64,000 nucleotides of DNA from Prosthecomicrobium sp. N25 (lineage in GTDB: Bacteria; Pseudomonadota; Alphaproteobacteria; Rhizobiales; Ancalomicrobiaceae), in NCBI RefSeq assembly GCF_037203705.1, contig NZ_JBBCAT010000004.1:248001-312000 (forward strand). The letters run 5' to 3'. Under the pieces are notes generated by a model. The model was not told where the DNA came from. It did no database searches and saw only the letters and a list, made by a program, of their open reading frames with translations. How positions within the stretch are numbered: position 1 is the first letter of the stretch; every line of letters begins with the position of its first letter. The translations under genes were made by a program, and so were the position numbers. Shown one piece after another: positions 42,229-50,895 of the stretch.

Positions 42229-43470
42229 TCAGGCCGGCGCGGCCGTTCGGCGACGGGCCTGTTCCTTGGCCTCGAGCGCGATCATGCCCCAGGCGAGGCC
42301 CCAGAGCAGGAAGAAGTGGCGCCAGTGGTCGCTGTCGATGATCCAGCCGATGATCACGTGGCCGAGGAGGGCGACGAAGACGCATTGGGCATAGGGCTGC
42401 CAGGGGCGGGCGCGGAACATGAGCGGGAAGAGGGCGGCGAGTGTCCAGACGGTCAGGAGCGGATAGGCGAGGCCGCCGAGCCAGCCGTAGCCGAGGAAGG
42501 CCTTCAGGTAGACGTTGTGGGGGTCTTCGGTGAAGTAGTGGGCGAAGTCGAGGGGGCCGAGGCCGAGCGGCAGCTCCGCCGCCCAAAGGAAGCCGATGAA
42601 GTGGCGGGCCAGCCGGCCGAGGCGACCGCCGTCGTATTCCTGCACGAGCTTGGCGCGGTTCAGGAAGAACTCGCGCATCTGCGGGTCGGAGAGCAGCACG
42701 CCGAGCAGCATGACGATCGCCAGCGCGCCGAGGCCCGCCACCAGGATCAGCCGAAGGCGGCGCGAGGGGCGCCGCTCGACCAGGAAGACTACGAAGCCGA
42801 GCGCGACGAGGCCGAAGAGGGCGAGGAACCAGGCCGCGCGCGAGAAGGAGAACAGCACGCCGAGGAGCAGGATGCCGATCGGCGCCGCCTTCCACCAGAC
42901 GGCGAGGACGGGCCGGGTCATGAATTCCCGGGCCAGCACGAGGAGCGGCAGGATGAGGAAGGGGCCGAAGACGTTCGGGTCCTTGAAGGCACCCTTGGCG
43001 CGGTCGTAGCGGGTCAGGGCCTCGATGCCGCCGAGGTATCCGGCGATGCCGAGGAGGGCGGCCACCACGGCGGCACCGATCATGGCGGTGACGATCAGAT
43101 TCAGGCGGTACGGGCGCTCGGCCACGGTCGCGGCGAAGAACACGCAGGTGAAGGCGAGGAAGAAGGAGACGGCCACGAACATGCGCGAGCGCTCCGCCTC
43201 GACCATCGGCTGGGTCAGGACCAGGAGCCCGCCGATGTTGAAGAGGAGCACCAGCACCACGAGCGGCGCGATGGCGCGCGGGATGGCGAGGCCGACCAGG
43301 AACGCGAAGACGCCGGCCGCGGCGAGGATCAGGTCGTAGGGCGCGGGCTCGAACATGACCACGCTGCCCGAGAAGACGCCCAGGAACAGCATCACGTCGC
43401 CGACCCGGCCGAGGGCGATCCCTTGACCGGGGGCGGCGGCGGGCGTGCCGCTATGGACGGCGGCGCTCAA
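42229..43470 (-). CDS. O-antigen ligase/polymerase (Wzy)-like membrane protein
   Basis: A polytopic protein of about 413 aa with ten or more hydrophobic helices. A large periplasmic loop near LVQEYDGGRLGRLARHFIGFLWAAELPLGLGPLDF precedes HNVYLKAFLGYGWLGGLAYPLL, the Wzy_C region of O-antigen ligases and polysaccharide polymerases. SFSRAAWFLALFGL is also typical. The start is uncertain. TTG 43470 overlaps the upstream stop as TTGA and would couple translation; ATG 43392 begins at the first helix. In this cluster it probably polymerises the exopolysaccharide repeat or ligates it. Confidence 0.85.
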   Translation of the reverse strand: MSAAVHSGTPAAAPGQGIALGRVGDVMLFLGVFSGSVVMFEPAPYDLILAAAGVFAFLVGLAIPRAIAPLVVLVLLFNIGGLLVLTQPMVEAERSRMFVAVSFFLAFTCVFFAATVAERPYRLNLIVTAMIGAAVVAALLGIAGYLGGIEALTRYDRAKGAFKDPNVFGPFLILPLLVLAREFMTRPVLAVWWKAAPIGILLLGVLFSFSRAAWFLALFGLVALGFVVFLVERRPSRRLRLILVAGLGALAIVMLLGVLLSDPQMREFFLNRAKLVQEYDGGRLGRLARHFIGFLWAAELPLGLGPLDFAHYFTEDPHNVYLKAFLGYGWLGGLAYPLLTVWTLAALFPLMFRARPWQPYAQCVFVALLGHVIIGWIIDSDHWRHFFLLWGLAWGMIALEAKEQARRRTAAPA

Positions 43471-44993
43471 TAGGCGTTCTCGTTGAGCAGCCGGAAGGGC
43501 GTGGCGAAGAGGATGTAGAGGTCGAGCGTCAGCGACCAGTTCTCGATGTAGTAGAGGTCGCAGTCGACGCGCTTCTGGATCTTGTCGGGCGTGTCCGTCT
43601 CGCCGCGCCAGCCGTTGATCTGCGCCCAGCCGGTGACGCCCGGCTTCACCCGGTGGCGGGCGAAGTAGCTGTCGACGACCTGTTCGTAGAGGCGGTCCTG
43701 CGCCTTGGCGGCGAGGGCGTGCGGGCGCGGGCCGACCAGCGAGAGGCTGCCGGCGATGACGTTGAAGAGCTGGGGCAACTCGTCGATCGAGGCCTTGCGG
43801 ATGAAGCGGCCGACCCGGGTGACACGCGGGTCGTCGCGGGTGACGAGCTTCTGGGCCGCGTAGTCGTTCTGATCGGCGTACATGGAGCGGAACTTCCAGA
43901 CGTCGATCACCTCGTTGTTGAAGCCGTAGCGCTTCTGCCGGAAGAAGACCGGGCCGCGGCTGTCGAGCTTCACCGCGATCGCCGTGGCGATCATCACGGG
44001 GGCGAGCGCGACCAGGGCGGAGATGCCGAAGAACAGGTCGAAGCCGCGCTTCATGACCCGGTCCCAGTCGCCGAGCGGCTTGTCGGCCACGTCGATGAAG
44101 GGAACGTTGCCGACATAGGAGTAGGAGCGCGGGCGGAACTTCAGCCGGCTCGCGTGGGCGGAGAGGCGGATGTCGACGGGCAGGACCCAGAGCTTCTTGA
44201 GGAGTTCCAGGACGCGCGACTCGGCCGTCACCGGGATGGTGACGATCAGCATGTCGAGGCGCGTCATCCGGCCGAATTCGACCAGTTCGTCGATCGTGCC
44301 GAGCTTCGGGTAGCCGGCGACATAGGCGGGCGATCGGTCGCCGCCGCGGTCGTCGAAGACGCCGCAGATGCGGATGTCGTTGTCGGGCTGCGCCTCCAGG
44401 GAGGCGATCAGGTCGGCGGCCACCGCGCCGCCGCCGACGATCACGGCGCGCCGCTCGAGCCGTCCCTCGCGGGCCCACTTGCGGGCGAACTGGGCGAGGG
44501 CGACCCGCTCCGCAACGAAGAACAGGCTGCCCGCGGTGAACCAGGAGACCAGCCAGAGGCGCGAGAAGACCTGGCCGAGCTGGAACAGGAAGGCGAGGAT
44601 CGCCAGGAGGGCGAAGACCCCGAGCCAGGCGACCAGGACACGGGCGAGCGTCGGGACGAAGGGCCGGAACGAGGAGACCGAATACCCGCCCGCCGCGTGC
44701 ACCAGGAAGACGGTTATGATGCTCGCCAGCGCCGAGGCGGCGATGTAGCGGTCCAGGAACTCGTCCTCGTAGGGCACGAGGACCGCCAGGACGGCGCCGA
44801 GCACGAAGACGGCGACGAGTTCGACCGCCCTCACCATGCCCTTGAGGATCACGGCCGAGATCGGCTGGTCGACGAGGCGGGTCGCCACCGTGCGGGCGTG
44901 GTCGGAGAGGCGTCCGGCCTCGGCTGCGGTTGCGGGCTTGCCGCGATCGAGAGGGGCTCCGACGAGGGGGTGACCGATTTCGGCGTTGCTCAT
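43467..44993 (-). CDS. Undecaprenyl-phosphate sugar phosphotransferase (WcaJ-like, initiating glycosyltransferase)
   Basis: The 508 aa membrane enzyme transfers a hexose-1-phosphate to undecaprenyl phosphate, the first step of exopolysaccharide assembly. Five N-terminal helices and a nucleotide-binding-like CoA_binding_3 domain (RRAVIVGGGAVAADLI) precede the catalytic bacterial sugar transferase domain. That domain shows KRGFDLFFGISALVALAPVM, KLDSRGPVFFRQKRYGFNN, KFRSMY, KASIDELPQLFNVIAGSLSLVGPRPHA and the WSLTLDLYIL tail. Start ATG 44993 (MSNAEIGHP); an open extension to 45200 overlaps the glycosyltransferase gene and is arginine/proline-rich. Its stop overlaps the presumed TTG start of the polymerase. 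Confidence 0.95.
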   Translation of the reverse strand: MSNAEIGHPLVGAPLDRGKPATAAEAGRLSDHARTVATRLVDQPISAVILKGMVRAVELVAVFVLGAVLAVLVPYEDEFLDRYIAASALASIITVFLVHAAGGYSVSSFRPFVPTLARVLVAWLGVFALLAILAFLFQLGQVFSRLWLVSWFTAGSLFFVAERVALAQFARKWAREGRLERRAVIVGGGAVAADLIASLEAQPDNDIRICGVFDDRGGDRSPAYVAGYPKLGTIDELVEFGRMTRLDMLIVTIPVTAESRVLELLKKLWVLPVDIRLSAHASRLKFRPRSYSYVGNVPFIDVADKPLGDWDRVMKRGFDLFFGISALVALAPVMIATAIAVKLDSRGPVFFRQKRYGFNNEVIDVWKFRSMYADQNDYAAQKLVTRDDPRVTRVGRFIRKASIDELPQLFNVIAGSLSLVGPRPHALAAKAQDRLYEQVVDSYFARHRVKPGVTGWAQINGWRGETDTPDKIQKRVDCDLYYIENWSLTLDLYILFATPFRLLNENAY

Positions 44994-45027
44994 GGGGCAC
45001 TCGGGGGCAGGTCGAACGAGCGGGAGC

Positions 45028-46209
45028 TCAGGCGGCTTCGGCAGGACGAGGCAGGGGGCGGGACACGGAGGGCGCCTCGGCGCGGCCGCGGTACACGGCC
45101 TCCACGGCGGCGGCCATGGCGGCGGTCGAGAAGACGGGTCGGATCGCGGCCCGGAGCGCTGCCGCCCGGGCGAGCGCCGGCTCCGGCGCCGCCCGCGCAT
45201 CGGCGAGGGCCTCCGCGAGCGCGCCGGCGTCGTCCGGGGGAACCAGCCGGTGCGACTGGCCGCCGAAGATCTCCGGGATGCCCCCGACCGCTGTGGCGAT
45301 CAGGGGGCGGCCGGCCGCGATCGTCTCCAGGACGACGTAGGGCAGCGATTCGGCGCGCGAGGGCACGACGGCGACGCGGCCGAGCGCCAACGCCTCGCGG
45401 ATCGGCATGGAGTCGCGGAAGCGGATCCGATCGGCGAGGCCGGCGTCGGCGACCATGCGCTCGTAGAGCGGGCGCTCGGTGCCGGGACCGACGAGCCAGG
45501 CCGTGGCGGGGGTGCCGCGGCAGGCGAGCTCGATCAGGGCGCGGATCAGGACGTCGGTGCCCTTGAGGTGCCGCATCTCGCCGACGCACACGAAGTCGGC
45601 GGCGTCGGCGTCGGGCGTGACCGGGATGAATTCGGGGTCCGTCAGGCCGTTGTAGACGAGTGCGGCTCCGCAGCGGGGCGCGCCGACCTTGTCCGTGTAG
45701 GCCTGCTCCTCGAAGCGCGAGACGAAGACGAGCGACTCAGTGGCGCGCTCCAGGAGCCGCTCGAGCGCGAAGTAGACGCGGCCCTCGAGGCTGGACGGGG
45801 CATAGTGCAGGGACCCGCCGTGGGGCGAGTAGAAGCGCCGGACGGGCGTGCCGGTCGCCCTGAGGGCGAGGCCGACGAGGCGCGCGAAGGTGCCGCCCTT
45901 GGCGCCGTGGCCGTGCAGCACGTCGGGCGCGAGCGGGGCGGCGAGACGGTGGATGCGGGCGGCGGCCACGAGGTCGCCGAGGCCGATCGCGCGGCCCATG
46001 GACACGCGATGGAGGCCGAGCGCGAGCATGGGGCGAAGCTCGTCCAGCAGCGAGACCTGATGCGGGCTGCCGCCTTCCGCGTCGCAGACGAGGCCGACCG
46101 CGTGGCCGGCGGCGGCCTGGGCGCGCGCGAGGTCGCGCACGTGGCGCAGCACGCCGCCGAGCGGTGCGCGCAGGCAATGCAGGATGCGCAGGGTTCGGAG
46201 ATCCGACAC
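45028..46209 (-). CDS. GT4-family glycosyltransferase
   Basis: A 393 aa GT-B enzyme. The N-terminal domain begins LRILHCLRAPLGGVLRHVRDLARAQAAAGHAVGLV and has DVLHGHGAKGGTFARL. The C-terminal nucleotide-sugar domain carries FVCVGEMRHLKGTDVLIRAL and the E-x7-E motif ESLPYVVLE followed by AAGRPLIATAVGGIPEI. It would add one sugar to the lipid-linked intermediate. It lies 34 bases upstream of the initiating transferase on the same strand and is the only additional glycosyltransferase in the cluster. Confidence 0.94.
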   Translation of the reverse strand: MSDLRTLRILHCLRAPLGGVLRHVRDLARAQAAAGHAVGLVCDAEGGSPHQVSLLDELRPMLALGLHRVSMGRAIGLGDLVAAARIHRLAAPLAPDVLHGHGAKGGTFARLVGLALRATGTPVRRFYSPHGGSLHYAPSSLEGRVYFALERLLERATESLVFVSRFEEQAYTDKVGAPRCGAALVYNGLTDPEFIPVTPDADAADFVCVGEMRHLKGTDVLIRALIELACRGTPATAWLVGPGTERPLYERMVADAGLADRIRFRDSMPIREALALGRVAVVPSRAESLPYVVLETIAAGRPLIATAVGGIPEIFGGQSHRLVPPDDAGALAEALADARAAPEPALARAAALRAAIRPVFSTAAMAAAVEAVYRGRAEAPSVSRPLPRPAEAA

Positions 46210-46401
46210 GAAGTCCCCCGTCAGGCGCCGGTTGGTCCGGTTCGACTGACGGCGATCCTCGGGCAGACACGGTTAAGATCGTGCCTCTAGGGCATGGCCA
46301 GATCTCTGGAGCGCCTTGTATTTGATCGCCCTTACCTTACAGCCTGCAAAGGACGACTATCGATTTTACTCAAGTCTCGAAAGTATTTCTTAACCCTGGG
46401 C

Positions 46402-46959
46402 TCAGAACCAGCGCTCGCGGACGTAGATCGTGTCGCCGGGCCGGATCGGGTCCGACGTGGGCACCCGTCCGGTCATGACCTCGCCGTTGATCTGCCTGGT
46501 GATGTCGACGGCGTCCTGCTGGCCGCGCGCCGTGAAGCCGCCGGCGATCGCGATGGCGTTCTGGGCGGTCATGCCGGGGACATAGGGGTACTGGCCGGCG
46601 TTGCGCACCTCGCCCATGACGAAAAAGGGCCGGTACTGCTCCACCTCGACGGAGACGTCGGGGTGGCGGAGATAGCCCTGGCGCAGGCGCTGGGCGATGT
46701 CCTGCTCCAGGTCCGGCCCGGTCTTTCCGCGCGCCGGGACGCCCCCCACGAGCGGGAAGGAGATGTGGCCGGACTGCTCGACCGTGTAGCTGCTGGTGAG
46801 GCCCGGCTGGTCGAAGACGGTGATGCGCACCCGGTCCCCGGCGTCGAGCCGGTAGGGCTCGTTCAGGACGTCGTGAAAGGCCGGCCGCGGCGGTACATAG
46901 CCGGCGCAGCCGGCGAGAACGGCCGTGATCGATGCGGTTACAATGATACGGCGAACCAT
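46402..46959 (-). CDS. Polysaccharide export lipoprotein (Wza/GumB-like)
   Basis: A 185 aa outer-membrane lipoprotein. The signal peptide ends in the lipobox VLAGCAGY (Cys near residue 18). The poly-export domain is EPYRLDAGDRVRITVFDQPGLTSSYTVEQSGHISFPLVGGV, followed by the SLBB-type VMGEVRNAGQYPYVPGMTAQNAIAIAGGF. The protein is short, so like GumB it has few SLBB repeats. It forms the export channel with the Wzc-like protein, which is encoded divergently. Start ATG 46959; the AT-rich 192-base spacer downstream (46210-46401) holds the promoter of the GT4 gene and a CCAGA-TC-TCTGG dyad at 46298. Confidence 0.92.
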   Translation of the reverse strand: MVRRIIVTASITAVLAGCAGYVPPRPAFHDVLNEPYRLDAGDRVRITVFDQPGLTSSYTVEQSGHISFPLVGGVPARGKTGPDLEQDIAQRLRQGYLRHPDVSVEVEQYRPFFVMGEVRNAGQYPYVPGMTAQNAIAIAGGFTARGQQDAVDITRQINGEVMTGRVPTSDPIRPGDTIYVRERWF

Positions 46960-46998
46960 GTCGTCTGATCCCGACTCCTGGGCGCCACTCTCAACGGT

Positions 46999-47063
46999 CA
47001 TGGTTAACGAAGGCTGAAGCGGCGGCCACGGCCCGCGGAGATCGAACCGCGCCATTAACCATG
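46999..47063. promoter_or_regulatory. Inverted-repeat pair in divergent wza/wzc promoter region
   Basis: CATGGTTAA (46999-47007) and its exact reverse complement TTAACCATG (47055-47063) flank 47 bases between the divergent export genes. TTAACGAA also occurs twice in the same orientation (47004 and 47072). The spacing would allow a looped or bipartite operator controlling both promoters. Confidence 0.4.
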
Positions 47064-47112
47064 TGCTTACCTTAACGAAATCATACTGCCGGCACTTTCG
47101 GAGACCGTCCGT

Positions 47113-49467
47113 ATGAGCCCGATTCAGCGCCACGCCGCAGACGACCTCGCCATCGATGCGGGGGCGATGTTCCGCGCGCTGTGGGCCGCGAAGGTCTGGA
47201 TCGTGCCGCTCGTCATCATCGCCGCGATCGGCACGGCGGCGGTCCTCGGCCTCGTCACGCCGCTCTACAAGGGGGAGGGGCGCCTCCTGATCGAGGCGCG
47301 GGACGTGCCGCTCCGCTTCGAGCAGCGCGGACCCGAGCAGGACCGCGCGCTTCTCGATCAGGAAGGCGTCGCCAGCCAGGTTCAGGTGCTCACCTCGCGT
47401 GATCTGGCGCGCCGGGTGATCCGGGAGGAGAAGCTCGGCGACGAGCGGGAGTTCGTCGGGGCGACGCGCAGCCTTCTGGCCGATCTCGCGAAATCCGCCG
47501 GCCTCGGACGGACGCGGGCTTCCGCCTCACCGGAGGAGCGCTATCTCGAGGTCTTCTACGAGCGGCTCGCCGTCTTCCAGGTCGAGAAGTCGCGCGTCAT
47601 CCAGGTCGAGTTCCGGTCCGAGGACCCGGATCTCGCGGCGCGGGTCACCAACGCCGTGCTGCGCGAATACATGCAGATGCAGGCGGAGGCCAAGCAGAAG
47701 ACCTCGTCGGACACAACCCGGTGGCTGGAGGGCGAGATCGCGGCGCTGCGCGGGCGCGTGACCGAGGCGGAGTCCAAGGTCGAGGCCTATCGGTCGAGCA
47801 ACGGCCTCTTCGTGGCGACCAACAACAACACGCTGGTGCAGCAGCAACTCGCCGAGCTCAACACGCAGATCACCAACGCCAGCGCGGCGAGGTCGGACGC
47901 GGAGGCCAAGCTCCAGCAGGTGCGCCGGCTCGTCGACACCGGCGCCTTCGACCGGGCGAGCGAAGTGCTCGCCCAGCCGCTCTTCCAGCGCCTGCGCGAA
48001 CGCGAGGTGGCCCTGAAGAGCCGGATCGCCGAGCTGTCGGCGACCTACCTGCCGAATCATCCGCAGATCCTCGGGCTGCAGTCGCAGATCCGGGACATCG
48101 AGGCCCAGATCCGGGCGGAGGTGCGCAAGATCGTCGGGGCCCTGGAGAGCGACGTCCGGGTGGCGGACCAGCGCCTGCGCGAGTTGCGGACCCAGCTCGG
48201 CGACTTCAAGGCCCAGGCGTCCAGGGCCAACGAGGAGGACATCCAGCTCCGGGCCCTCGAGCGCGAGGCGAAGGCGCAGAGGGAACTCCTCGAGACGTTC
48301 CTGGCCCGCTACCGGGAGAACTCGGCCCGGCAGAACGTCGACGCGCAGCCGGCGGACGCCCGGGTCGTGTCCGCGGCGACGCCCCCCGCGCAGCCCTATT
48401 TCCCCAAGATCGTACCGCTCACCACGATCGTGACGCTCGCGACGTTCCTGCTCGGGGCGACCTTCGTGGTGCTGCGCGAACTCGTGACCGGCCGCGCCCT
48501 CGTGGCGACGGGCACGGGAGCGGTCGCGGCGGCGCCGGTCGCGCCGGCGACCGCGCCGAGTCCCGATCCCGGCGGAGGCTCGGACGGGCCCCGCGGGGGC
48601 GGCGAGCCGGTCCCGCCCGCGCCGCGCGCCGAGGCGCCGACCGGCATCTCCGCCATCTTCGGCCGGCGGCCCCGGCCCGACGCGCCGATCCCGCCGATGG
48701 CGCCCGTCGCCCCCGCCGCCGCGATCGCACCGGAAAGGCCGGATGCGCCCGGCCCCTCTCCGGCGCGCGCCGCCCTCGACGCGGCGATGTCCGGGCGGGA
48801 CGGTCGCCCGGATCCTGCCACCGACGACGCCCCGGACGCGACCGAGCCCGAGACTTCCGCCGAGGGCGAGGAAAGCCCTGCCGTGACCGATCATCCGGGG
48901 GCGGTCTGGCGGCGCGTGACGGCCAGCGCGGGCGGTGGCCGCCTGGTGGCCGTGCTGGCGGCGCGGGACGGCGACGCATCCCGCCGGGCCGCGATCGCGG
49001 TCGCCCGCTACGGCGCGTTCCCGCCTGCGCAGGTGGTGCTCGTGTCGCTGTCGCGCGGCGGCATCGACCTCAAGACCATGACGGGCCAGGCGTCGCCGCA
49101 GGGCTTTTGCGATCTCCTCGCCGGCCGTGCACGCTTCGGCGAGGTGATCTTCCGCGATCTGAGATCGCGCCTCGACCTCATCGGGCCGGGCCAGGGGCGC
49201 CCGGACATGAGCCGCTGCCGCAGCATCCTGGTCGCGCTCGCCGCATCCTACGACCACGTGGTGCTCGAGTTCGGCGCCCTGTCGGAGGTGGAGGCCTGGG
49301 CCGTGCAGCTGATCGGCGACGCGGACCACGTGGTCGTTGGCCTTCCCGGTGCGACGCTCGATCCGAGCACGGCGGACGTGCTGTCGGCTTTCGGCCATGC
49401 GGGGCCCGGAGGCGTTTCGCTCCTCTCGACCGCGGGACTGGCGGCGGAGTCGGAGGCGGCCGCGTGA
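47113..49467 (+). CDS. Wzc/GumC-like polysaccharide co-polymerase with degenerate tyrosine-kinase domain
   Basis: A 784 aa inner-membrane protein controlling polymer length and export. TM1 is residues 27-48, followed by a Wzz domain and a long coiled-coil (about 160-420, with EGEIAALRGRVTEAESKVEAY and YLPNHPQILGLQSQIRDIEAQI). TM2 is near 434-456. After a Pro/Ala-rich linker (about 475-595) a Soj/BY-kinase-like fold begins at RRVTASAGGGRLVAVLAARDG. The P-loop glycine-lysine is absent (GDASRRAAIAVAR), the Walker A' aspartate is replaced (VVLEFGAL) and there is no terminal tyrosine cluster. It therefore looks like a pseudokinase. It diverges from the export lipoprotein gene. Confidence 0.9.
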   Translation: MSPIQRHAADDLAIDAGAMFRALWAAKVWIVPLVIIAAIGTAAVLGLVTPLYKGEGRLLIEARDVPLRFEQRGPEQDRALLDQEGVASQVQVLTSRDLARRVIREEKLGDEREFVGATRSLLADLAKSAGLGRTRASASPEERYLEVFYERLAVFQVEKSRVIQVEFRSEDPDLAARVTNAVLREYMQMQAEAKQKTSSDTTRWLEGEIAALRGRVTEAESKVEAYRSSNGLFVATNNNTLVQQQLAELNTQITNASAARSDAEAKLQQVRRLVDTGAFDRASEVLAQPLFQRLREREVALKSRIAELSATYLPNHPQILGLQSQIRDIEAQIRAEVRKIVGALESDVRVADQRLRELRTQLGDFKAQASRANEEDIQLRALEREAKAQRELLETFLARYRENSARQNVDAQPADARVVSAATPPAQPYFPKIVPLTTIVTLATFLLGATFVVLRELVTGRALVATGTGAVAAAPVAPATAPSPDPGGGSDGPRGGGEPVPPAPRAEAPTGISAIFGRRPRPDAPIPPMAPVAPAAAIAPERPDAPGPSPARAALDAAMSGRDGRPDPATDDAPDATEPETSAEGEESPAVTDHPGAVWRRVTASAGGGRLVAVLAARDGDASRRAAIAVARYGAFPPAQVVLVSLSRGGIDLKTMTGQASPQGFCDLLAGRARFGEVIFRDLRSRLDLIGPGQGRPDMSRCRSILVALAASYDHVVLEFGALSEVEAWAVQLIGDADHVVVGLPGATLDPSTADVLSAFGHAGPGGVSLLSTAGLAAESEAAA

Positions 49468-49474
49468 CGGTCGC

Positions 49475-50683
49475 TCAGGCGCCCCGCAGGCGGCGAAACT
49501 TCTTGTAGAGGTCCCAGGCGGCCGCATTCTGCTTGATGGTGCGCTTGACGGTGTCGCGGGTGCGGACCGCGAGGCCGTAGATCCAGCCGGCGCTCGTCAC
49601 CGGGTAGGTGCTCTCGTAGAGCACCTCGGTCCGGTCGCACCAACTGTCCTTGTAGCGCTCCTCGCCGACGCCGAAATCGACGGTCGCCAGTCCTCGTCCG
49701 CAAGCCTCCTCCATGAGGGCGAAGACCAGGATCTCGCCGGGGCTCCAGCGTGCGAGGTCGTCGTTGGCATAGGACAGGAACAGGATGGACCGCCGCCCCG
49801 CGTGAGTGGACAGGCCGGCGATGGCCCTCAGGCGGCCGCCCGCGGACAGCGAGCGGAGTTCGAACAATTCGGGGTCGGCACCGGCGGCGCGCCGGACGAG
49901 GTCGTGGAAGAACGACCGCACGTGCGGGGCCGCGAAGCAGTCGCGGATGCCGGCCGCGGCGAAACGCTCCGCCTTCTGCTCGAAGAAGCTGTCGAGCACG
50001 AAGGCCGCCTCGTCGAGGCTCTGCGGGGCCCCGAGGCGCAGGTCGCCGGCCGCTTCGAACTGCTTCAGCTTCTGGCGATGCTTCTTGCGCTTATGCCCGC
50101 CGTTGCGGGCGGCGAGCAGCTCGTCGAAGGCGCCCGGGAGGCCGCAGGCGTGGCCATTGCTGGCGGACGGGGTCGAGGGCAGGGCGGCCACGAGCGGGTT
50201 CGGCACGTCGTCCCAGCGGGCGGGCTGGCGCTCCAGCACGAAGGCGTCGATGCCCGCGGCGCGCGCGACGGCCTCCAGCGCCTGCTGGCACCGGCCCTCG
50301 TCGAAGGCGGCCATCTCGCCGGGCGCGAAGAGGCCGAGGTGGTAGTTGCAGTGGCTGTCGCCGAGCCAGCGGCCGACACGCACGGGCCCGTCCGCGGTGA
50401 TCCCGAAGGGCCAGACCGCGATCGGGCGTCCGCCGCGGTGGGCGACGAGCACCGCGGGCTCCACGCCTTCGGCCCGTCCCACGGTGTCGGCCCAGGCGGA
50501 CAGCCAATCATAGCGCTGGTAGACGCTCGCGACGCCTCGGGCCTCGAGCTCGCGCCAATCGGCCTCGGCGGCGGCGAGGTCGCGACGGACCACGAAGGCG
50601 GGATCCATGCTGCCGGCCCGGCCGGCGCGGCCGACAGGCATACGCAGGCGGCGCAGCACGGATCCGGAGGCGAGCAGTGTCAT
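49475..50683 (-). CDS. CelD/BcsL-type GNAT acetyltransferase
   Basis: The 402 aa protein belongs to the group of GNAT enzymes (acetyltransf_6) often found in cellulose or exopolysaccharide clusters. Features are VYQRYDWLSAWADTVG, PIAVWPFGI, KRKKHRQKLKQFEAAGDL, and the acceptor-fold block ILFLSYANDDLARWSPGEILVFALMEEACGRGLATVDFGVGEERYKD. It probably O- or N-acetylates the polymer or its precursor. It is convergent with the Wzc-like gene (seven-base gap). In-frame ATGs at 50641 and 50608 are alternative starts. Confidence 0.87.
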   Translation of the reverse strand: MTLLASGSVLRRLRMPVGRAGRAGSMDPAFVVRRDLAAAEADWRELEARGVASVYQRYDWLSAWADTVGRAEGVEPAVLVAHRGGRPIAVWPFGITADGPVRVGRWLGDSHCNYHLGLFAPGEMAAFDEGRCQQALEAVARAAGIDAFVLERQPARWDDVPNPLVAALPSTPSASNGHACGLPGAFDELLAARNGGHKRKKHRQKLKQFEAAGDLRLGAPQSLDEAAFVLDSFFEQKAERFAAAGIRDCFAAPHVRSFFHDLVRRAAGADPELFELRSLSAGGRLRAIAGLSTHAGRRSILFLSYANDDLARWSPGEILVFALMEEACGRGLATVDFGVGEERYKDSWCDRTEVLYESTYPVTSAGWIYGLAVRTRDTVKRTIKQNAAAWDLYKKFRRLRGA

Positions 50684-50744
50684 CGGCAGGAACTCTCTAT
50701 GGATGGTCCCTTGCTACCAGACGGCCGTAAAGAACCGGTGCTGT

Positions 50745-50757
50745 TGACGTAACGTCA
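50745..50757. promoter_or_regulatory. 13-bp palindrome TGACGT-A-ACGTCA
   Basis: A perfect palindrome lies 62 bases upstream of the acetyltransferase start and 139 bases upstream of the deacetylase start, in the spacer shared by these divergent genes. Candidate binding site for a dimeric regulator. Confidence 0.4.
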
Positions 50758-50835
50758 TGAACTTAACCCTCTGGAATGAATGTCATGGTTGAGGGGTTGT
50801 TACTTAAGGATCCGGAAAGCAAGATCACAAATAAG

Positions 50836-50871
50836 AGGCGGACCTTGAATGAACACTCAGGTGTTCCGCCT
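50836..50871 (+). promoter_or_regulatory. Leader hairpin upstream of the polysaccharide deacetylase gene
   Basis: GAACAC-TCAG-GTGTTC forms a tight 6-bp hairpin, extended outward by AGGCGGA pairing with TCCGCCT after an internal bulge. It ends 25 bases before the start codon, upstream of the GGAGG ribosome site. It could affect mRNA stability or translation. Confidence 0.35.
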
Positions 50872-50895
50872 AGCGTCTCGGGCGGAGGCGAGCTC

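Noticed and set aside
47055-47079. CtrA-type site (TTAA-N7-TTAA) before the Wzc-like gene
   Set aside because: The two TTAA elements are 13 bases apart, not seven.
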